Assembly (NCBI GenBank): GCA_021851785.1
Contig: JAJZBV010000024.1
Span: forward strand, 1-46,504
Direction: 5' to 3'
Length of the DNA stretch: 46,504 bases
Source: Pseudomonadota bacterium
Lineage (GTDB): Bacteria > Pseudomonadota > Alphaproteobacteria > Acetobacterales > Acetobacteraceae
The notes beneath the pieces were generated by a model that searched no databases, was not told the DNA's origin, and was given only the letters and a program-made list of their open reading frames with translations. Shown piece after piece: positions 24,759 to 33,090 of the stretch. Both the position numbers and the translations under genes were made by a program. Numbering within the stretch: position 1 is the stretch's first letter; the number at the start of each line of letters is the position of its first letter.

Positions 24759-25636
24759 CGGTGCAAACGAAAACCTCTCATCTGATCGAGCGCGCGGCGA
24801 GGCATCTGCGTGGTCTCGAGGATCTCGCCCGCTCGGCGCCGTTGCCGCCGGCGCCCAGCGAGGAGGCCGTCGCCCAGGCGGCGCCGCTCTCTCCCGCCAC
24901 CGCCTTCGTCCCGCCGCCGCCAATCGAGTTCGCGGTTCTGGAGCAAGCCGGCATGATCCCCTGGGGGCGCAAGCGCGATCGCGTGGCCGAGGAATTCCGT
25001 CTCGTCCAGAGCCAGGTTCTGCGTCAGCTCGACGCCGCCGCGAAACCCGGCCCACACGGGGCGAGCCTGCCCAATCTGGTGATGATCACCAGCGCCCGGC
25101 CGAACGAGGGCAAGAGCTTCGTCTCCCTCAATCTTGCCGCCAGCATCGCGCATTTCGGGGCGCGGCAGGTGCTGCTCGTCGATGCCGATGCCAAGCACAC
25201 CTCGCTCTCGCACCACCTCAACATCAGCGAGCAGCCCGGCCTGCTCGATTTCGGCGCCGGCCTCACGCCGCGCCCGGAAACCCTGATCGTGCCGACGCGG
25301 CTTGAGACCCTCTCGATCCTGCCCATCGGCGGGGTCGGGCCGAGCCGCCATGATCTCGCCGCCAAGGTCTCCCTCGCGACCGCCATCGAGCGGCTGGCCC
25401 GCCGCTTCGCCCCGACGGTGATCGTGCTCGATGCGCCGCCCTGTCTTTCGACCAGCGATCCCAGCGCGCTGGCGCCGGTCGTCGGGCAGACCGTCTTCGT
25501 GGTCGAGGCCGAGCGGACGCACCGCGGTGAGGTGGAATCCTCGCTCGACCTCATTGCCGCGTGTCCGACGATCACGCTTTTGCTCAACAAATCACAGTTG
25601 ACGACAAACAGCACGTTCGGCGCCTATTATTACTGA
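24755..25636 (+). CDS. Exosortase A-associated tyrosine-protein kinase (BY-kinase/CpsD-like)
   Basis: A 293-aa cytoplasmic bacterial tyrosine kinase controlling polymer length with the preceding membrane protein. Walker A TSARPNEGKS at 112-121, Walker A' LLVDADAK near 140-147 and VIVLDAPP further on are typical. The C-terminus ends GAYYY, three consecutive tyrosines that act as the autophosphorylation cluster. The GTG start at 24755 overlaps the previous stop (GTGTGA) and has GGCGAGG at 24743-24749; TTG 24737 is a weaker alternative. The Pro/Ala-rich segment 28-56 is a probable linker between an N-terminal helix and the kinase core. Confidence 0.89.
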   Translation: MTVQTKTSHLIERAARHLRGLEDLARSAPLPPAPSEEAVAQAAPLSPATAFVPPPPIEFAVLEQAGMIPWGRKRDRVAEEFRLVQSQVLRQLDAAAKPGPHGASLPNLVMITSARPNEGKSFVSLNLAASIAHFGARQVLLVDADAKHTSLSHHLNISEQPGLLDFGAGLTPRPETLIVPTRLETLSILPIGGVGPSRHDLAAKVSLATAIERLARRFAPTVIVLDAPPCLSTSDPSALAPVVGQTVFVVEAERTHRGEVESSLDLIAACPTITLLLNKSQLTTNSTFGAYYY

Positions 25637-25668
25637 TCGCGTCGGACGGGAGGCACGGTGGTCATCAC

Positions 25669-27405
25669 ATGAGCGCTTTTAGCCGCAGCGCCGCCGCCCG
25701 CGCGCGCCGCCGCGCGGGCGGGCATTTCCGCCGGGTCGCCGCCGGTCTGGTTTTCGGCGCCGGCGGGCTCGGCCTCGGCGCCGGCGAAGCCCTGGCGCAG
25801 GACGCCGCTCCGCTTCCCGCCCCGCCGCCCACAGCGCCGGCCTCGCCGCTCGCCGTGGCGCAGGTCAATCTCGGCGCGCCGCCGCTCGCCAATCCCGACC
25901 TGCTGCCCACCCCCCTCACCCCGGCCGCCCCGGCGCCGGCGCCGCCAGGGCCGCAGGCCTGGACGATCACGCCCAGCCTCAATGTCAGCGAGACCTATAT
26001 CGACAACGTGCTGATGATCAGCGCGCCGCGCGATTCGGACGTCTATACCTCGATCAACCCCTCGATCGCGATCGTCGGTGATACCCAGCGCGTCCAGGCG
26101 ACGGCGGTGTATGACCCCAGTTTCATGATTTTCCCGGGCTATTCCGGGCTCAACCAGATCGACGAGAACGGCACCGCCCAGGCCACCATCACCCTGGTGC
26201 CCGACACACTGTTCCTCAACCTCCAGGGCTTCGCCTCGACCCAGGCGACGCCGGGCGGCTCGATCGGCCCGTTCGGCTACAACCCCGCCTTCACCGAGCA
26301 GATCACCAGTTTTTCGATCGCGCCCTATATCCAGCATCAGTTCGGCGATTACGGCACCGGCAAGCTGATGTATTCGCTCTCGGACACCAATTTCGGCATG
26401 AGCGGCCTCAACGGCGTCAATTCCTACATCCCGCCGAGTTCGCAGTTCCCCTCCTATTTCAATCCGTTCAACGGCAATCTGATGACCAACGAGGAACAGG
26501 CGCAATTCACCACCGGGAATTTCCTCGGCCGGCTGCAACTCCAGAGCACCGCCGATCTGCAGCAATATAACGGCTTCGGCATGGGGCCGGATTCCTATCA
26601 GAACATCTACGACAACGAGTTTTCCTATGCCCTGACGCATAGCTTCGCGCTGCTCTTCGGCGGCGGCTGGGAAGACATCAACTACAACATGCAGCCCGAC
26701 ATCGCGATCCATGACGCGATCTGGGATGTCGGCTTCAAATGGAAACCCAACGCCGACAGCACCATCATCGCGACCTACGGCCACAAATACGGCCTCACCT
26801 ATCCCTATCTCGACGGCGAATACCAACTCACCAAGCGCACCAAGATCAACGCCACTTACACCGAATATCTCGATACCGCGCCGCAGGCGATCCAGAACAA
26901 CCTCGCCAATTCGACGCTGCTGCCGAACGGGCAGACCACCTCGACCGCGACCGGCGCGCCGATCGCCGTCGCCAACCCGTTTTTTGCGCTCGAGCAAGGG
27001 CTGCTCGAGACCAAGCTGTTCAATGCCGGCCTCACCACCGCCTATGACCGTGATACGTTCTCGCTTACCGTCAGCCACGAGACCGACTATTCGATCGCGA
27101 CCGTCCCCGGCATCCTCTCCTATTCCGATCGCATGTCCTATGGCACGCTGAGCTGGACCCACACGATTTCCGATGACCTGACCGCGACCTCGTCGCTCAC
27201 CGGCGGGCCGATGTCGTTCTATGTCGCCGGCACGCCGGCGCAGACTTTCACCACCATAACCGGATCCACGTCCCTGACCTACACCATTAGCCCGACGTTA
27301 AGTGCTTTGGCGACATATACGTATATGGAGTTTCTCGGCAATTTGCCCGGCGTCAGCGCGACCGCGAACATGGTGACGATCGGGCTGACCAAAACCTTCA
27401 AGTAG
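25669..27405 (+). CDS. Exosortase A-associated outer-membrane beta-barrel protein
   Basis: A 578-aa exported protein. A long basic signal peptide (many Arg in the first 24 residues, then VAAGLVFGAGGLGLGAGEALAQ) is followed by a Pro/Ala-rich linker to about residue 95 and then a region with alternating aromatic/polar strands (WTITPSLNVSETYIDNVLM, VSHETDYSIATVPG). It ends in an amphipathic strand closing MVTIGLTKTFK, a typical barrel end with Phe next to last. It matches the PEP-CTERM system outer-membrane barrel family in position and style and may act as the secretion pore or a Wza partner. ATG 25669 follows GGGAGG at a rather long 15-nt distance, so the start is not certain. Confidence 0.87.
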   Translation: MSAFSRSAAARARRRAGGHFRRVAAGLVFGAGGLGLGAGEALAQDAAPLPAPPPTAPASPLAVAQVNLGAPPLANPDLLPTPLTPAAPAPAPPGPQAWTITPSLNVSETYIDNVLMISAPRDSDVYTSINPSIAIVGDTQRVQATAVYDPSFMIFPGYSGLNQIDENGTAQATITLVPDTLFLNLQGFASTQATPGGSIGPFGYNPAFTEQITSFSIAPYIQHQFGDYGTGKLMYSLSDTNFGMSGLNGVNSYIPPSSQFPSYFNPFNGNLMTNEEQAQFTTGNFLGRLQLQSTADLQQYNGFGMGPDSYQNIYDNEFSYALTHSFALLFGGGWEDINYNMQPDIAIHDAIWDVGFKWKPNADSTIIATYGHKYGLTYPYLDGEYQLTKRTKINATYTEYLDTAPQAIQNNLANSTLLPNGQTTSTATGAPIAVANPFFALEQGLLETKLFNAGLTTAYDRDTFSLTVSHETDYSIATVPGILSYSDRMSYGTLSWTHTISDDLTATSSLTGGPMSFYVAGTPAQTFTTITGSTSLTYTISPTLSALATYTYMEFLGNLPGVSATANMVTIGLTKTFK

Positions 27406-27426
27406 GCTTCAGCAAGTAGAATTTGG

Positions 27427-28425
27427 ATGTTCCAGGAATACTACAAGCTCGACCTGCCGCCGTTCCAGCTCACGCCCGATCACCGTTTCTTCTTCGGATC
27501 GAGCGTGCATAGCCGCGCGATCGCGCATCTCGTCTACGGCTTGTCGCAGGAGGAGGGCTTCATCATCATCACCGGCGAGGTCGGCGCCGGCAAGACGACG
27601 CTGGTCGAGCGTCTCGCCTCCGAACTCGATCATGCGAGCTATGTGCTGGCGCGCATCGTCACGACACAGGTTTCCGGCAATGATCTTTTCCGCCTGATCG
27701 CCGCCGCGTTCGGGATCGATGGCGGTGACAAGGCGACGCTGCTCCGCGATTTCGAGGCGATGCTGCGCGGCCATCGCGCCGGCGGGCGGCGCACCCTTCT
27801 CGTCGTCGACGAGGTGCAGAATCTCGATATCCCGGCGCTCGAGGAATTGCGCATGCTCTCCAACATCACCGATGGCGGGCATGCGCTGATGCAGACCGTC
27901 CTGCTCGGCCAGCCGCAATTCCGCCGCACGCTCGCCAGCCCCGATCTCGACCAGCTCCGCCAGCGCGTCCTCGCCTCCTATCATCTCGGCCCGCTGAACG
28001 AGGAGGAGACCCGCGCCTATATCGAATATCGTCTCAAGGCCGCCGGCTGGTCGGGGAGCAATCCGAGCTTCGAGGCCGGCGCCTTCGCCGCCGTCTATCG
28101 CCATACCGGCGGCGTGCCGCGCCGCATCAACCGGCTTTGCTCGCGTGTCCTGCTCTATGGCGCGCTCGAGGAGACAGCGCTGATCAGCGAACCGATGGTG
28201 GACACCACGGCGCGCGAACTGCACGACGATCTCGGCGCCGGAACGCCGGTCGCGGTGACGCCCGAGCCCGGCCAGGCCCTCGCTTTGCCGGCGCAGCCGC
28301 AGGTGTCGATGGTGTTCGATCTGCTCCAGCGCGTGCAAGCCCTGGAGCAGGTGGTGGCGCGCCGGGAGCGGGTGTTCGAGCGTCTGCTCGATCTGCTCGG
28401 CGCCGATATCGGCCTCAAGCGATGA
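27427..28425 (+). CDS. Exosortase A-associated ATPase (ExeA/GspA-like AAA)
   Basis: A 332-aa AAA ATPase starting MFQEYYKLDLPPFQLTPDHRFFFGS, the standard opening of the exosortase A ATPase. Walker A GEVGAGKT at 50-57, Walker B LLVVDEVQNL near 124-133, and an arginine-rich lid (RRINRLCSRVLLYG) are intact. ExeA-like proteins couple ATP hydrolysis to assembly of envelope secretion structures; here the target is presumably the exopolysaccharide or PEP-CTERM export apparatus. No clear ribosome binding site was seen. The stop overlaps the deacetylase ATG (ATGA). Confidence 0.93.
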   Translation: MFQEYYKLDLPPFQLTPDHRFFFGSSVHSRAIAHLVYGLSQEEGFIIITGEVGAGKTTLVERLASELDHASYVLARIVTTQVSGNDLFRLIAAAFGIDGGDKATLLRDFEAMLRGHRAGGRRTLLVVDEVQNLDIPALEELRMLSNITDGGHALMQTVLLGQPQFRRTLASPDLDQLRQRVLASYHLGPLNEEETRAYIEYRLKAAGWSGSNPSFEAGAFAAVYRHTGGVPRRINRLCSRVLLYGALEETALISEPMVDTTARELHDDLGAGTPVAVTPEPGQALALPAQPQVSMVFDLLQRVQALEQVVARRERVFERLLDLLGADIGLKR

Positions 28426-29306
28426 CCGGAGAGCGGATGGAAGGAAGCGCGATGGGCGCGCCGGCGGCGATCGCCAATGCGATGACGGTGGATGTCGAGG
28501 ATTATTTCCAGGTCCAGGCGCTGTCCGGGGTGATCGCGCGCGCCGACTGGGACGCGATCGCCTGCCGGGTCGAGGACAATGTCGCGCGCCTTCTCGACCG
28601 CTTTGCCGCGGCCGATGTGCGCGGGACATTTTTCACCCTCGGCTGGATCGCCGAGCGCCATCCGGCGATGGTGCGGCGGATCGTCGCCGCCGGGCACGAA
28701 CTCGCGAGCCACGGCTATGACCATATCCGTGTCGATCGCCTCGACCCGGCCTCCTTCGCCGCCGATATCGCCCGCACCAAGACCCTTCTCGAACAGATCG
28801 GCGGCGTCGCCGTCACCGGGTATCGCGCGCCGACTTTTTCCATCAATCGGCGCAACCCCTGGGCGTTTACGGTGCTCGCCGAGCAGGGCTATCGCTACAG
28901 CTCCAGCGTCTATCCGATCCGCCACGATCTTTATGGGATGCCGGAGGCGCCGCGCGCGCCGTTCCGCCCCGATGGCGGCGCCCTCTGGGAGATCCCGATG
29001 ACCACCATCCGCGTGCTCGGGCGCAATCTGCCCTGCGCCGGCGGCGGCTATTTCCGGCTGCTGCCCTATCGGCTGTTTCGTTTGGGCCTTGCCCGGCTCA
29101 ATGGCAGCGAGCGGCGCGCCGGGATTTTCTACATCCATCCCTGGGAGATCGACGCCGCCCAGCCGCGTGTCACCGGCCTCTCGCGCCGCGCCCGCTTCCG
29201 CCATTACGTCAATCTCGCGAAGACCGCCGGGCGTCTCGAGCGGCTGCTCGGCGATTTCGCCTGGGACCGGATGGACCGCGTGTTCGCCGCCCAATTGGCC
29301 GCCTGA
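28422..29306 (+). CDS. Exosortase A-associated polysaccharide deacetylase
   Basis: A NodB-fold deacetylase of about 294 aa. The family core begins MTVDVEDYFQV, with the catalytic/metal Asp pair in DVED, metal ligands H97 and H101 in SHGYDH, GYRAPTFS, and YIHPWEID near the C-terminus, all typical of the exosortase A subgroup. It probably removes N-acetyl groups from the polymer. Start choice: ATG 28422 overlaps the previous stop; ATG 28452 has a much better site (GGAAGGAAG at 28439-28447) and would shorten the protein by 10 residues. Both precede the conserved core. Confidence 0.91.
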   Translation: MTGERMEGSAMGAPAAIANAMTVDVEDYFQVQALSGVIARADWDAIACRVEDNVARLLDRFAAADVRGTFFTLGWIAERHPAMVRRIVAAGHELASHGYDHIRVDRLDPASFAADIARTKTLLEQIGGVAVTGYRAPTFSINRRNPWAFTVLAEQGYRYSSSVYPIRHDLYGMPEAPRAPFRPDGGALWEIPMTTIRVLGRNLPCAGGGYFRLLPYRLFRLGLARLNGSERRAGIFYIHPWEIDAAQPRVTGLSRRARFRHYVNLAKTAGRLERLLGDFAWDRMDRVFAAQLAA

Positions 29307-29312
29307 TCCGGC

Positions 29313-30356
29313 ATGGCGGTCGTCGTCAAACCGCTGACCGAACGCGCCGATGCGGCCTGGGATGCGTTCGTCACCGCGCGCCCCGAGGGCACGTTTTTCC
29401 ATCGCGCCGCCTGGCGCGACGTGATCGCGCGCGCCTTCGGCCACGCGCCGCTTTACGCGCTCGCCGAGCGCGACGGCGCCATCGTCGGCGTCCTGCCGCT
29501 GTTTCACATGACATCGCTGCTGTTCGGTCAGGCGCTCGTCTCGAGCCCGTTTTGCGTCTATGGCGGCCCGCTCGCCGCCGACGACGAAGCCGCCGCCGCC
29601 CTCACCGCCTACGCCGCCGACAGGATGCGCGAGCGCGGTGTTCCCAGCGTCGAATTTCGTCATGGGCCCGCCGCGGCGACCCCGCTCGCCGAGGGCTGGG
29701 TCGAGGGGCCGGAGCGCTATGTCACCTTCCGCAAGGCGATCACCGCCGATGATGAAGCCAATCTACAGGCGATCCCGCGCAAGCAGCGGGCGATGGTGCG
29801 CAAGGGGATCGGCAACGGATTGACCTCGCGCATCGGCGCGGCGATCGATCCGTTTTATCGCATCTACGCCGAGAGCGTGCGCAATCTCGGAACCCCGGTC
29901 TTTTCCCGCCGCTATTTCCGCCTCCTGCTCGACGCCTTCGCCGATCGCGCCGATGTCCTCACCGTCCTCGATGACGGGGTGCCGATCGCCGCGGTGCTGA
30001 ATTTCTATTTCCGCGACGAGGTGCTGCCCTATTACGGCGGCGGCACGGCGCGGGCGCGTGGGCGGGCGGCGAATGATTTCATGTATTGGGCGGTGATGCG
30101 CGAGGCGGCGGCGCGCGGCGCCCGCCTGTTTGATTTCGGGCGCAGCAAGCTCGGCACCGGCGCGTTTTCCTTCAAGAAGAACTGGGGATTTTCGCCGACC
30201 CCGCTCCGCTATCGCTATCTCCTGGCGCCGGGCGCGAGCATCCCGGACAACAACCCGCTCAACCCGAAATATCGCCTGATGATCGCCGCCTGGCAGCGGC
30301 TGCCGCTCGCGCTCGCCAATGTCCTCGGCCCGCCGATCGTGCGCGGGATCGGCTGA
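29313..30356 (+). CDS. Exosortase A-associated FemAB family protein
   Basis: A 347-aa GNAT-like FemAB/DUF482-type protein. N-terminal part WDAFVTARPEGTFFHRAAWRDVI, and C-terminal part with YYGGGTARARGRAANDFMYWAVMREAAARGARLFDFGRSKLGTGAFSFKKNWGF, seen in shorter pieces as FDFGRS and SFKKNWGF, are diagnostic for the exosortase A type. FemAB proteins transfer aminoacyl groups; here the acceptor may be a sugar of the repeat unit (inference). It starts 6 bp after the deacetylase and is followed by the glycosyltransferase 6 bp later, consistent with one operon. Confidence 0.92.
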   Translation: MAVVVKPLTERADAAWDAFVTARPEGTFFHRAAWRDVIARAFGHAPLYALAERDGAIVGVLPLFHMTSLLFGQALVSSPFCVYGGPLAADDEAAAALTAYAADRMRERGVPSVEFRHGPAAATPLAEGWVEGPERYVTFRKAITADDEANLQAIPRKQRAMVRKGIGNGLTSRIGAAIDPFYRIYAESVRNLGTPVFSRRYFRLLLDAFADRADVLTVLDDGVPIAAVLNFYFRDEVLPYYGGGTARARGRAANDFMYWAVMREAAARGARLFDFGRSKLGTGAFSFKKNWGFSPTPLRYRYLLAPGASIPDNNPLNPKYRLMIAAWQRLPLALANVLGPPIVRGIG

Positions 30357-30362
30357 GCCGCC

Positions 30363-31592
30363 ATGGCCGACCTGCTTTTTCTCAGCCACCGCATCCCCTA
30401 TCCCCCTGACAAGGGCGAGAAGATCCGCGCCTTTCACATTCTTCGCCATCTGGCGCGCCGCCATCGCATCCATCTCGGCTGCCTGATCGACGCGCCCGAG
30501 GATTGGCGGCATGTCGCGGATTTGCGCGAATTCTGCGCCGATCTCGCCTGTTTTCCGCTGCATCGCCGCTGGCGGCGGCTGGCGGCGCTCACCAAGATGC
30601 GGCCGGGGCGGGCGCTGACGCGCGATTACTTCCACCATCGCGGCCTCGCGCGCTGGGTCGAAGACAAATTTGCCGGCGGGATCTCCGATGTTTTCGTCTA
30701 TTCCTCGGCGATGGCGCCCTATGCCATGGGAAGGCGGGGCGGGCGGCGGGTGCTCGACATGGTCGATATCGATTCCGAGAAATTCCGGGCCTACGCGCAA
30801 GCGAGCGCCTGGCCGGGGCGCTGGCTCTATGCCCGCGAGGCGCGCACCCTGCTCGCCCTGGAGCGTGCCGCCGCCGCCGATTTCGATCAGACCCTGCTGG
30901 TCTCGGCGGCGGAATGCGCGCATTTCGCGGCGCTGGCGCCGGAACTCGGCGGGCGCGTGACACCGCTCGCCAACGGCGTCGATCTCGCCCGTTTCGCGCC
31001 CGATCTCGGCCTTCCCAATCCCTATCCCGGTGCTCCGCCTGCGATCGTCTTCACCGGCACGATGGATTACCGCCCGAACGAAGAGGCGGTGATCTGGTTC
31101 GCCGAGCAAGTGCTGCCGGCGCTGCGCATGGCGGCCTCGGGCGGGGTGGCGCCGGATTTCTACATCGTGGGCGCGCGGCCGGGGGCGGCGCTGCGCCGTC
31201 TCGCCCGCCGTCCGGGGGTGGTCGTCACCGGCCGTGTCGCCGACACCCGCCCCTATCTCGCCCATGCCGCTCTCGTCGTGGCACCACTCCACATCGCGCG
31301 CGGCGTCCAGAACAAGGTTTTGGAGGCGATGGCGATGGCGCGCCCGGTGCTCGTGACCCCGGCGGCGTTCGAGGGGATCACCGCGACCCCGGGGCGCGAT
31401 CTGCTGGTCGCCGAGGACGCGCCGGCGATGATCAGAGAGGCGCGGGCGGTGCTCGCCGGGCGGCATCCCGGACTGGGCCATGCCGCGCGGGCGGCGATGC
31501 TGCGCGGCTATGCCTGGGATGAGACGCTGGCGCCGCTCGATGCGATGTTTGCCACAGCACCAGCGGCGGCGTTGGGGGAGGCTCTCGCATGA
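30363..31592 (+). CDS. Exosortase A-associated glycosyltransferase (GT4, sugar transferase stp1 type)
   Basis: A 409-aa GT-B glycosyltransferase beginning MADLLFLSHRIPYPPDKGEKIRAFH, the signature of the exosortase A-associated subfamily. Further conserved parts are VLDMVDIDSEKFRAYA, TPLANGVDLARF, VFTGTMDYRPNEEAVIWF, and the C-terminal LVVAPLHIARGVQNKVLEAMAMARPVL block that binds the nucleotide sugar. It acts in the cytoplasm on the undecaprenyl-linked intermediate; the donor is unknown. The stop overlaps the xrtA start (ATGA), placing sugar assembly and the exosortase under translational coupling. Confidence 0.92.
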   Translation: MADLLFLSHRIPYPPDKGEKIRAFHILRHLARRHRIHLGCLIDAPEDWRHVADLREFCADLACFPLHRRWRRLAALTKMRPGRALTRDYFHHRGLARWVEDKFAGGISDVFVYSSAMAPYAMGRRGGRRVLDMVDIDSEKFRAYAQASAWPGRWLYAREARTLLALERAAAADFDQTLLVSAAECAHFAALAPELGGRVTPLANGVDLARFAPDLGLPNPYPGAPPAIVFTGTMDYRPNEEAVIWFAEQVLPALRMAASGGVAPDFYIVGARPGAALRRLARRPGVVVTGRVADTRPYLAHAALVVAPLHIARGVQNKVLEAMAMARPVLVTPAAFEGITATPGRDLLVAEDAPAMIREARAVLAGRHPGLGHAARAAMLRGYAWDETLAPLDAMFATAPAAALGEALA

Positions 31593-33088
31593 AGCAGCGG
31601 TCAATGCCGCCGTCCGCGTGGTGGGCCGGATTCCGCCCGGCGGCGCCGGCGCTGACGGCCGGCCTCGCCCTGCTCGCGCTCACGTTTTACCGCGAGGGCG
31701 CGGCCGCGGTCGCGACCTGGTGGGAGTCGACCGCCTATAATCACGGTTTCCTGGTGCTGCCGATCGCCTTCTGGCTGCTTTGGGAGCGGCGCGCGATGCT
31801 GGTGGGCGCGGTGGCGCGGCCATGGCCGCCAGCACTTCTCGCCGCCTTGCCGCTGGCGGTGATGTGGTTCGCCGCCGAACGCCTCGGCATCATGGAGGGG
31901 CGCCAGCTCGCGGCGATGGCGCTGGCGCAGGTGCTGTTGGCCGCCACTCTCGGGCGGGATTTCTATCGCCGCCTGCTCTGGCCCGCGCTCTATCTGTTTT
32001 TCCTGGTGCCGTTCGGCGGCTTTCTGGTGCCGGCGCTGCAGAATTTTACCCTCGATTTCATCAATCACGGCCTCGATCTCCTCGGCATTCCGCATTTTTC
32101 GGACGGATTCTCGATCGAGATCCCGGAGGGAAAATTCTACGTCGCCGAGGCCTGCGCCGGGCTGCGCTTTCTCGTCGCCTCGATCGCCTTCGGCACGCTC
32201 TATGCCGGGGTGATGTATCGGAGCACCGGGCGGCGGTTGGTTTTCGTGCTCGCCTCCTTGATCGTCCCGGTGCTGGCGAACGGGATGCGCGCGCTCGGCA
32301 TCGTCGTGCTCGGCCATGTCATCGGCAGCGCTCGCGCCGCGACCGCCGATCACCTCATCTATGGCTGGGGGTTTTTCGCCTTCGTCACTTTCGTTCTGAT
32401 CCTCGGCGGGCTGCCGTTCCGCGAACCGATCGCGGGCGGGGTTGCGCCGGCCGCGTCTGAACCGGTGCGGCGGTCGGTGATCTGGCCTGGGGTTGCGCTC
32501 GGCCTGCTCGCCCTCGCCGCGCCGCTCGCCGCCTTGGCGCTCGACCGGACGGCGGCGGCGGCCGGCGTGCGGTTTGCCGTCGCCGCGCCGACGGGCTGCA
32601 TCGCGACGTCCGGCGAGGCCCGGCCGGCGCTGCTGGCCGCGGCCAATGGCGCGGCGCTCGGCTTCCTCTGCGCCGGCGGCGAGATCCGCGTGACGCTCGC
32701 CGTCTTGCCGGCGCGGACCGAGCCCGGCCTGGTGTTGCGGGTGATGCGCGTCCTCACCGGGGAGGCGGGCGCCGATGACGCGGTGATTTCGCCGCTCCCG
32801 TCAAAACCCTGGCGGCTGATCGCGACACGGGCGGAGACGGAAGCGCCGTTTCGCGTCACCGCCGCCGCACTTTGGATCGCCGGCGCGCCGACGCGACCGG
32901 GGTTCGGGCTTCGCCTGCGCCAGGGGCTGCGGAGCCTCCGCGGTGGCGCTGGCGTGCCGCTGATCGCGGTGCTGGCGCCGGACCACGCGGTGGGCGAGGA
33001 CGAGGCGGCTTCGCGGCTCCGCGCCTTCCTGGCATCCGCGCCCGATCTCGCCGCCGATCTCGCCGAGGCTTCGGCGGCGGCGCGATGA
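31589..33088 (+). CDS. xrtA: Exosortase A (XrtA), with a diverged C-terminal EpsI-like extension
   Basis: A 499-aa polytopic membrane protein. Residues 1 to about 275 are the exosortase domain with eight or so membrane helices. The catalytic triad is intact: Cys189 in AEACAGLRFL, Arg234 in NGMRALGIVVLGH and His255 in ATADHLIYGW. The enzyme cuts PEP-CTERM sorting signals in the inner membrane. After another helix (about 295-315), residues 320-499 form a periplasmic domain at the place where XrtA proteins usually carry an EpsI (DUF3485) domain; I see only weak resemblance, and a high Ala/Arg content. Last gene of the plus arm; a GT2 gene converges 2 bp beyond its stop. Confidence 0.92.
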   Translation: MKQRSMPPSAWWAGFRPAAPALTAGLALLALTFYREGAAAVATWWESTAYNHGFLVLPIAFWLLWERRAMLVGAVARPWPPALLAALPLAVMWFAAERLGIMEGRQLAAMALAQVLLAATLGRDFYRRLLWPALYLFFLVPFGGFLVPALQNFTLDFINHGLDLLGIPHFSDGFSIEIPEGKFYVAEACAGLRFLVASIAFGTLYAGVMYRSTGRRLVFVLASLIVPVLANGMRALGIVVLGHVIGSARAATADHLIYGWGFFAFVTFVLILGGLPFREPIAGGVAPAASEPVRRSVIWPGVALGLLALAAPLAALALDRTAAAAGVRFAVAAPTGCIATSGEARPALLAAANGAALGFLCAGGEIRVTLAVLPARTEPGLVLRVMRVLTGEAGADDAVISPLPSKPWRLIATRAETEAPFRVTAAALWIAGAPTRPGFGLRLRQGLRSLRGGAGVPLIAVLAPDHAVGEDEAASRLRAFLASAPDLAADLAEASAAAR

Positions 33089-33090
33089 GC

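Noticed and set aside
28155-29663. Minus-strand frame of 502 codons opposite the deacetylase
   Set aside because: The plus strand has the complete NodB motifs and operon overlaps.
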